Below, in pieces: positions 6,005 to 9,140 of a stretch of DNA of 9,140 bases; position 1 is the first letter of the stretch; every line of letters starts with the position of its first letter. A program made the translations under genes and the position numbers. Source of the stretch: Streptosporangiaceae bacterium (GTDB lineage: Bacteria; Actinomycetota; Actinomycetes; Streptosporangiales; Streptosporangiaceae); assembly GCA_030045215.1 (NCBI GenBank), contig JASIBJ010000456.1, forward strand, positions 1 to 9,140, given 5' to 3'. The notes below the pieces were generated by a model. It was not told the origin of the DNA, did not search any database, and saw nothing but the letters and a program-made list of their open reading frames with translations.

Positions 6005-7167
6005 CTGGGCGCCAGCGGCATGGGGCGGAACACCGCTCCGCCACAGGCCGGGCAGCCCGCGTGCTGCAGCGCGGCGATCTTCGGGAAGCGGCCGCCCGGC
6101 CCGACTTCGTAGACGGACAGGCAGGACGCGCACCGGTAGGGCCGGGTGGCGAAGGCCCGGTTGTCGGCGGTGTAGAGCGGGCCGGGGTAATCACCCTCGA
6201 TCAGCGGGGCCGCGGCCGCCGTAGTCCGCAGGTGATACAGGTTGCTCGTGCCGCCGAGTATCCCGGCGCCCACGTACTCGTTGAACCCGGCGGTCAGCGA
6301 CCTGACCGCCAGACCCATCGCCGCGATGGCCTGCTGCACGGCGAGCGTCTCGTCCGGCCGGCGGGCGCCGAAGGAGAAGAACACGTGCCCGCCGGGCTCG
6401 GGGCGCAGCGCCGTGACCGCGCGGGACAAGAACAACTCGGCGCCCGCGACGGTGTACGGCGGGTCGGTCACGACCACGTCGAAGGCTCCGGCCAGCGTCG
6501 CGGGCAATGGCTGGCGCAGGTCGTGCCGCACCCGTTCGACCTCGACCCCGGTCTCCGCCACTTGCCGGCCGATCCAGTCGAGCACGTCCGCGTCGGTGTC
6601 CACGACCGACAGCCTGCGGATGACGGCTGGCCCGCCCAGCCGGGCCGCGAACCCGGCGATCGCCACCGCTATCAGGTCGTCGTCGCCCAGCAGCAGGATC
6701 CGCTGCCCGGCCAGCGCGCGGGCCTCGTGCAGCCGCAGCACCCGGCTGATCTTCGTGGCCACCGTGCAGTGCGTCTGGTCAAGCTCGGGCCTGGCGTCCG
6801 GCTCGCCGTCGGCCGCCTCCTGCAGCCGCTCGGCCAGGCCTGCCAGCTCCGGCGGGATGACCACGCCGCGTCCGCCGCAGGCCGTGCAGGCCACCCGCAG
6901 CGCCGCTCCGCCGCTGACGGCCTCCACCGCTTTCCGGCCGTCTCCGGTCAGCCGCACCGGTCGCTGAGTATCCACGATCCCGCGCTTGCGCAACTCGTTG
7001 CAGGCGGCGGCGACGATAGGAACGGGGAGTTCCGCCAGGCGGGCCACCTCCCGGACCGCGGCGGGCTCGGCCACGAGCACAGCGGCCAGGATGTCGCGAA
7101 TGCCCGCTTCGCCCTCGGCCAGCCCCACGGCCGCGGCGACCTCGGTCACCGCTGAATCCACGTCCAT
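6001..7167 (-). CDS. bpsA: BpsA-type aminopropyltransferase (branched-chain polyamine synthase family)
   Basis: 388 residues. Characterised BpsA of thermophiles transfers aminopropyl groups from decarboxylated AdoMet to a secondary amine of spermidine, making branched polyamines. Domains: a winged-helix-like N-terminus (about 22-85), a C94-x-x-C97 GGRG motif, and a Rossmann core with the family signature LLLGDDDLIAVA (GDDD at 161-164), SVVDTDADVL (187-196) and VVVTDPPYTVAG (DPPY at 235-238). The GDDD acidic residues and DPPY are the known donor/amine-binding elements and are intact. C-terminal to the core, C346-x-x-C349 and C372-x-x-C375 form a predicted zinc-ribbon-like module. The start at 7167 has GGGAGGA 12 nt upstream; the frame is open further, into speD antisense. 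First gene of the operon and divergent from speD, its likely donor supplier. The amine acceptor in this organism is unknown and need not be spermidine. Confidence 0.92.
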   Translation of the reverse strand: MDVDSAVTEVAAAVGLAEGEAGIRDILAAVLVAEPAAVREVARLAELPVPIVAAACNELRKRGIVDTQRPVRLTGDGRKAVEAVSGGAALRVACTACGGRGVVIPPELAGLAERLQEAADGEPDARPELDQTHCTVATKISRVLRLHEARALAGQRILLLGDDDLIAVAIAGFAARLGGPAVIRRLSVVDTDADVLDWIGRQVAETGVEVERVRHDLRQPLPATLAGAFDVVVTDPPYTVAGAELFLSRAVTALRPEPGGHVFFSFGARRPDETLAVQQAIAAMGLAVRSLTAGFNEYVGAGILGGTSNLYHLRTTAAAAPLIEGDYPGPLYTADNRAFATRPYRCASCLSVYEVGPGGRFPKIAALQHAGCPACGGAVFRPMPLAPR

Positions 7168-7191
7168 TGCCGTACGGTATCCTCCCACATC
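7168..7191. promoter_or_regulatory. 24-nt divergent spacer between bpsA and speD
   Basis: The whole gap between two divergent start codons. On the minus strand it holds GGGAGGA (complement of 7180-7186), a Shine-Dalgarno site for bpsA. On the plus strand two TAnnnT hexamers (TACGGT 7173-7178, TATCCT 7178-7183) sit where a -10 for a leaderless speD mRNA would be, since no plus-strand ribosome site is present. An 8-nt palindrome CCGTACGG (7170-7177) sits in the middle. The promoter for bpsA must lie within the speD coding sequence. Confidence 0.55.
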
Positions 7192-7611
7192 ATGCCGGGC
7201 ATGGAAGCGGCGAGCAGCTACACCGATCTGCGGCGGCAGGAGGCGGTCTCGGCCAAGCGCCTGTACGCCATGGATGCCCGGTGCACGCCGCAGTCCCCCG
7301 TCGCCGATGTCGACAGGCTCACGGGCATCGCTGTCGACGCGGTGGGGGCCGGCGGCGGGCACGTACTGGACACCAGCCACGTGATCTTCCCCAACGGCGC
7401 CATCACCCTGGTGCTGATCCTGGCTGAGTCGCATCTGAGTATCCACACCTGGCCGGAGGAGAACCTGATCGCGGTCGACCTGTTCAGCTGCGGCGCGATC
7501 GACGGACAGCGAGTGATCGACGAGCTCGCCAGCAACCTGCTGCTGACGTCCGTGCACCTTACTCAGGTGGACCGCGGCCTGCCGGGGGTTGCTCTGCGCA
7601 GGGAAGACTAA
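7192..7611 (+). CDS. speD: S-adenosylmethionine decarboxylase proenzyme, prokaryotic class 1B-like
   Basis: 139 residues. It self-cleaves to a pyruvoyl enzyme that decarboxylates AdoMet, giving the aminopropyl donor for polyamine synthases. The diagnostic block is intact: AESHLSIHTWPE with the cleavage site between Glu79 and Ser80 (Ser80 becomes the pyruvoyl group), catalytic His85, and Cys100 in DLFSCG. Cleavage would give chains of 79 and 60 residues. The first about 20 residues are a poorly conserved extension, so ATG 7201 is an alternative start. No Shine-Dalgarno site precedes either ATG, so leaderless translation is likely. Divergent from bpsA across 24 nt, arguing for shared control and a donor-supply role. 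Some SpeD homologues have become ornithine or arginine decarboxylases, which the sequence alone cannot exclude. No terminator is clear after it. Confidence 0.93.
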   Translation: MPGMEAASSYTDLRRQEAVSAKRLYAMDARCTPQSPVADVDRLTGIAVDAVGAGGGHVLDTSHVIFPNGAITLVLILAESHLSIHTWPEENLIAVDLFSCGAIDGQRVIDELASNLLLTSVHLTQVDRGLPGVALRRED

Positions 7612-7689
7612 CGCTACGTGGTATTCATCCCACGCGCTGGTCTGCGGGGTGACCGGCGGCTCACGGTCTAGCGGCCCTGGCATCTCGCG

Positions 7690-7695
7690 TACTAT
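7690..7695 (+). promoter_or_regulatory. Candidate -10 box TACTAT for a leaderless DUF6412-like gene
   Basis: TACTAT is close to the consensus TATAAT and lies 10 nt before the GTG at 7706, a gene with no ribosome binding site. The fit suggests a transcript starting at or very near the start codon. No convincing -35 hexamer is seen 17-18 nt upstream, so this is tentative. Confidence 0.4.
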
Positions 7696-7705
7696 CGTGT
7701 TTCCC

Positions 7706-8011
7706 GTGACGCTGTTCCACGCGCTGGCTGCGCTGCTGCCGGTTGTGACCGGCTCGCAGCTGATCGCGCATCCGGAGCTGACCCCGACCGGCATGCTGGC
7801 CTTCGCGGCCCTCGTTCTCGCCGGACTCGCGCTCGCGTTCGTCGCCCACGGCGCCAGGGTCGGCGCGGCCGTCACCGCACGGCCGCTCAGCGCGCTGGCG
7901 TGCGCGCTCAGGGAGAAGTCACGCGGAGCCGTATTCCAGCGGCTGCTGAACCCCGACGCGGCGGGCCGGACCAGGCCCAGGGCGCCGTCGGCGGACCCGG
8001 CGGCCGCCTGA
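7706..8011 (+). CDS. Small membrane protein, DUF6412-like
   Basis: 101 residues from GTG 7706 (GTG 7697 is possible). Two hydrophobic stretches (about 2-17 and 29-46) give a predicted hairpin in the membrane. A basic stretch follows, then a C-terminal signature, LLNPDAAGRTRPRAPSADPAAA at about 80-101 in which NPDAAGRTRPRAP is the key part. This tail, and the position directly before a short YidC paralogue, match what I recall of the DUF6412 family in streptomycetes. The function of that family is not known to me. The upstream in-frame stretch back to 7589 overlaps the end of speD and looks non-coding. The conserved pairing suggests work with, or insertion by, the downstream insertase; that is inference. 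The gap to that gene is 88 nt. Confidence 0.72.
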   Translation: MTLFHALAALLPVVTGSQLIAHPELTPTGMLAFAALVLAGLALAFVAHGARVGAAVTARPLSALACALREKSRGAVFQRLLNPDAAGRTRPRAPSADPAAA

Positions 8012-8085
8012 CCTTCTCCCGCATTCCGCGCGGGCACGGCCACGCGGCTGCCTCCAGCCATCAATCCGGATCAGAGCGACCCGCT

Positions 8086-8092
8086 GGAGGGG
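8086..8092 (+). promoter_or_regulatory. Ribosome binding site GGAGGGG for the YidC paralogue
   Basis: Strong Shine-Dalgarno sequence ending 7 nt before ATG 8100. It fixes the start. Confidence 0.8.
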
Positions 8093-8099
8093 TTCCGCC

Positions 8100-8924
8100 A
8101 TGTCATCCTTGCTGTCCGGCCCGCTGAGCGTGGCCTACACCGTTGTTCTCGTACTTGCTCATGTCCTCACCCCGCTGGCCGGCGGCCTCGCCACCGCCGC
8201 CGCGATCGTCGTCTTCACCATGGCCGTCAGGCTCCTGCTGTCGCCGCTGACCTTCTACGCCATGCGCGGGCAGGCCAGCATGGCCGCGATGCAGCCGCGC
8301 GTACAGGAGCTGCGCGCACGCTATGCCAAGCAGCCTGAGCGGCTGCAGGCCGAACTCACGGCGCTGTACCGCGAGCACGGCGGGGGAATGCTGGGCGGCT
8401 GCCTGCCGCTGCTGCTCCAGCTGCCGTTCTTCAGCATCATGTACCGGCTGTTCCGGTCGGGCACGATCGACGGCAGGCACAACAGCCTGCTCAGCCATAA
8501 CCTGTTCGGCGCGCCCCTGGGCGGCCACTGGCTGAGCGGCGCCGGCCCGGTCAGCGCTCAGGGCCTGGTCTTTCTCGGCCTGTTCGCGTTGCTGGCCATC
8601 GTGAACCTGCTGGCGGTCCGGTCCGCCCGGGCAGCCTCGCCGGTGCCGATGGCTCAGGCAGGCGGCGCGATGGGCGTCCTGACCAAGGTCATGCCGTTCA
8701 TCACGGTGGTCATCGCGGCGTTCGTGCCGCTCGCGGCCGGCCTGTACCTGCTGACGTCGGCGAGCTGGACCGCGGTCGAGCGCCGCATCCTGCGCCGCCA
8801 GGTGACGACGGCCCCGCCCGTCACCGGCGGGGAGACACTCCCGGCAGGCTCTGGTCGGTCAGGCCCTGCTCCGCGGCCAGGCGGCGGAGCAGCGCCGTCA
8901 ACTGCTCGCGCTCGGGCTCGGTGA
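8100..8924 (+). CDS. yidC: YidC/Oxa1/Alb3-family membrane protein insertase (short paralogue)
   Basis: 274 residues. Inserts and folds membrane proteins, with or without Sec. Core helices: about 28-50 with the groove arginine (Arg44 in FTMAVRLLLSPLT); a basic amphipathic loop 57-92 (AMQPRVQELRARYAKQPERL, 64-83); a re-entrant and second helix with the family signature GGMLGGCLPLLLQLPFF (95-111) and SIMYRLFR; then about 155-173 and 196-220. It lacks the large periplasmic domain of Gram-negative YidC. It is probably a second copy, because the main actinobacterial YidC normally sits in the rnpA-rpmH region and nothing of that is here. Residues 241-274, a Gly/Pro/Arg-rich tail, are encoded where the gene overlaps the opposite-strand MarR gene, so they were probably gained by overprinting. 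Likely co-expressed with the DUF6412-like gene. Confidence 0.92.
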   Translation: MSSLLSGPLSVAYTVVLVLAHVLTPLAGGLATAAAIVVFTMAVRLLLSPLTFYAMRGQASMAAMQPRVQELRARYAKQPERLQAELTALYREHGGGMLGGCLPLLLQLPFFSIMYRLFRSGTIDGRHNSLLSHNLFGAPLGGHWLSGAGPVSAQGLVFLGLFALLAIVNLLAVRSARAASPVPMAQAGGAMGVLTKVMPFITVVIAAFVPLAAGLYLLTSASWTAVERRILRRQVTTAPPVTGGETLPAGSGRSGPAPRPGGGAAPSTARARAR

Positions 8925-9140
8925 GCGATGAGCCAAGCGTGCCCTGGTGGAGGCGCGCGACTGCCCGTACCTGAGCGAGCATGTCCCGGCCCGCGTCGGT
9001 CAGGTACAGCCCGTAGGACCGGCGGTCCGCCGGGTTACGGCGGCGCTCGACGAGGCCGCGGTCCTCCAGCTCGTCGACCAGGAACACCATCTGCGTCGGG
9101 TTCAGGCCGATCAGCTCGCCGATTGCCTGCTGCGCCATGC
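8821..9140 (-). CDS. MarR-family transcriptional regulator (partial, N-terminus off the right edge)
   Basis: About 105 residues are visible, and the frame is open to the edge. The winged-helix DNA-binding core is clear: IGELIGLNPTQMVFLVDELE (recognition helix region) and GLVERRRNPADRRSYGLYLT with the DRR wing turn, then the start of the dimer helix (DAGRDMLAQV) and C-terminal helices (LTEPEREQLTALLRRLAAEQ). MarR proteins are usually about 140-160 residues, so some 40-50 N-terminal residues lie beyond the window; the Met coded at 9138 is probably internal. They act as dimers, often repressing neighbouring genes and releasing DNA on binding small aromatic ligands. Its 3' end overlaps the yidC-like gene tail to tail by 104 nt. 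Target unknown. Confidence 0.9.
   Translation of the reverse strand, partial: MAQQAIGELIGLNPTQMVFLVDELEDRGLVERRRNPADRRSYGLYLTDAGRDMLAQVRAVARLHQGTLGSSLTEPEREQLTALLRRLAAEQGLTDQSLPGVSPRR

Noticed and set aside
6061..7155. Plus-strand 364-codon open frame opposite bpsA
   Set aside because: Antisense shadow; low-complexity Arg/Gly/His-rich sequence with no domain.
7651..7670. Weak hairpin GACCG/CGGTC after speD as a terminator
   Set aside because: Only five pairs with an eight-base loop and no T run.
7168..8064. Upstream extension of the bpsA open frame across speD and the DUF6412-like gene
   Set aside because: Antisense to real genes, and unlike the N-terminus of BpsA proteins; a ribosome site supports the start at 7167.

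Overview
The window is high-GC DNA from an actinomycete. The evidence is GTG starts, Shine-Dalgarno-rich or apparently leaderless starts, 4-nt ATGA gene overlaps, a DUF6412-type gene beside a short YidC paralogue, and strong GC bias that opens long shadow reading frames. I cannot name the genus. There are ten protein-coding genes, two of them cut by the window edges. I see no tRNA, rRNA, CRISPR array or insertion sequence.

Left part (1-2940): a minus-strand fused two-domain ABC importer permease runs off the left edge. It is divergent from a plus-strand secreted protein whose sequence repeats read as a six-bladed beta-propeller closed by its own N- and C-termini. The propeller gene ends in a very strong hairpin terminator. 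Next comes a plus-strand CPA2-type cation:proton antiporter (3046-4275).

Centre (4216-7611), the most interesting part: a compact minus-strand operon of four genes, in transcription order a BpsA-type aminopropyltransferase (branched-chain polyamine synthase), a GNAT acetyltransferase, an FkbH-like HAD/acyltransferase and a free-standing acyl carrier protein. Each junction is a 4-nt ATGA stop/start overlap. Only 24 nt away and divergent is speD, a pyruvoyl S-adenosylmethionine decarboxylase proenzyme, which would make the aminopropyl donor (decarboxylated AdoMet) that BpsA uses. The pairing of polyamine-type chemistry (SpeD, BpsA) with carrier-protein chemistry (FkbH-like, ACP) has no counterpart I can name. 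It suggests a small pathway making an aminopropylated, carrier-bound or acylated product. No polyketide synthase, NRPS, ornithine or arginine decarboxylase, or ordinary spermidine synthase is in the window.

Right part (7612-9140): a small DUF6412-like membrane protein and a YidC/Oxa1-family insertase on the plus strand, then a MarR-family regulator on the minus strand that runs off the right edge and overlaps the end of the insertase gene tail to tail by 104 nt.
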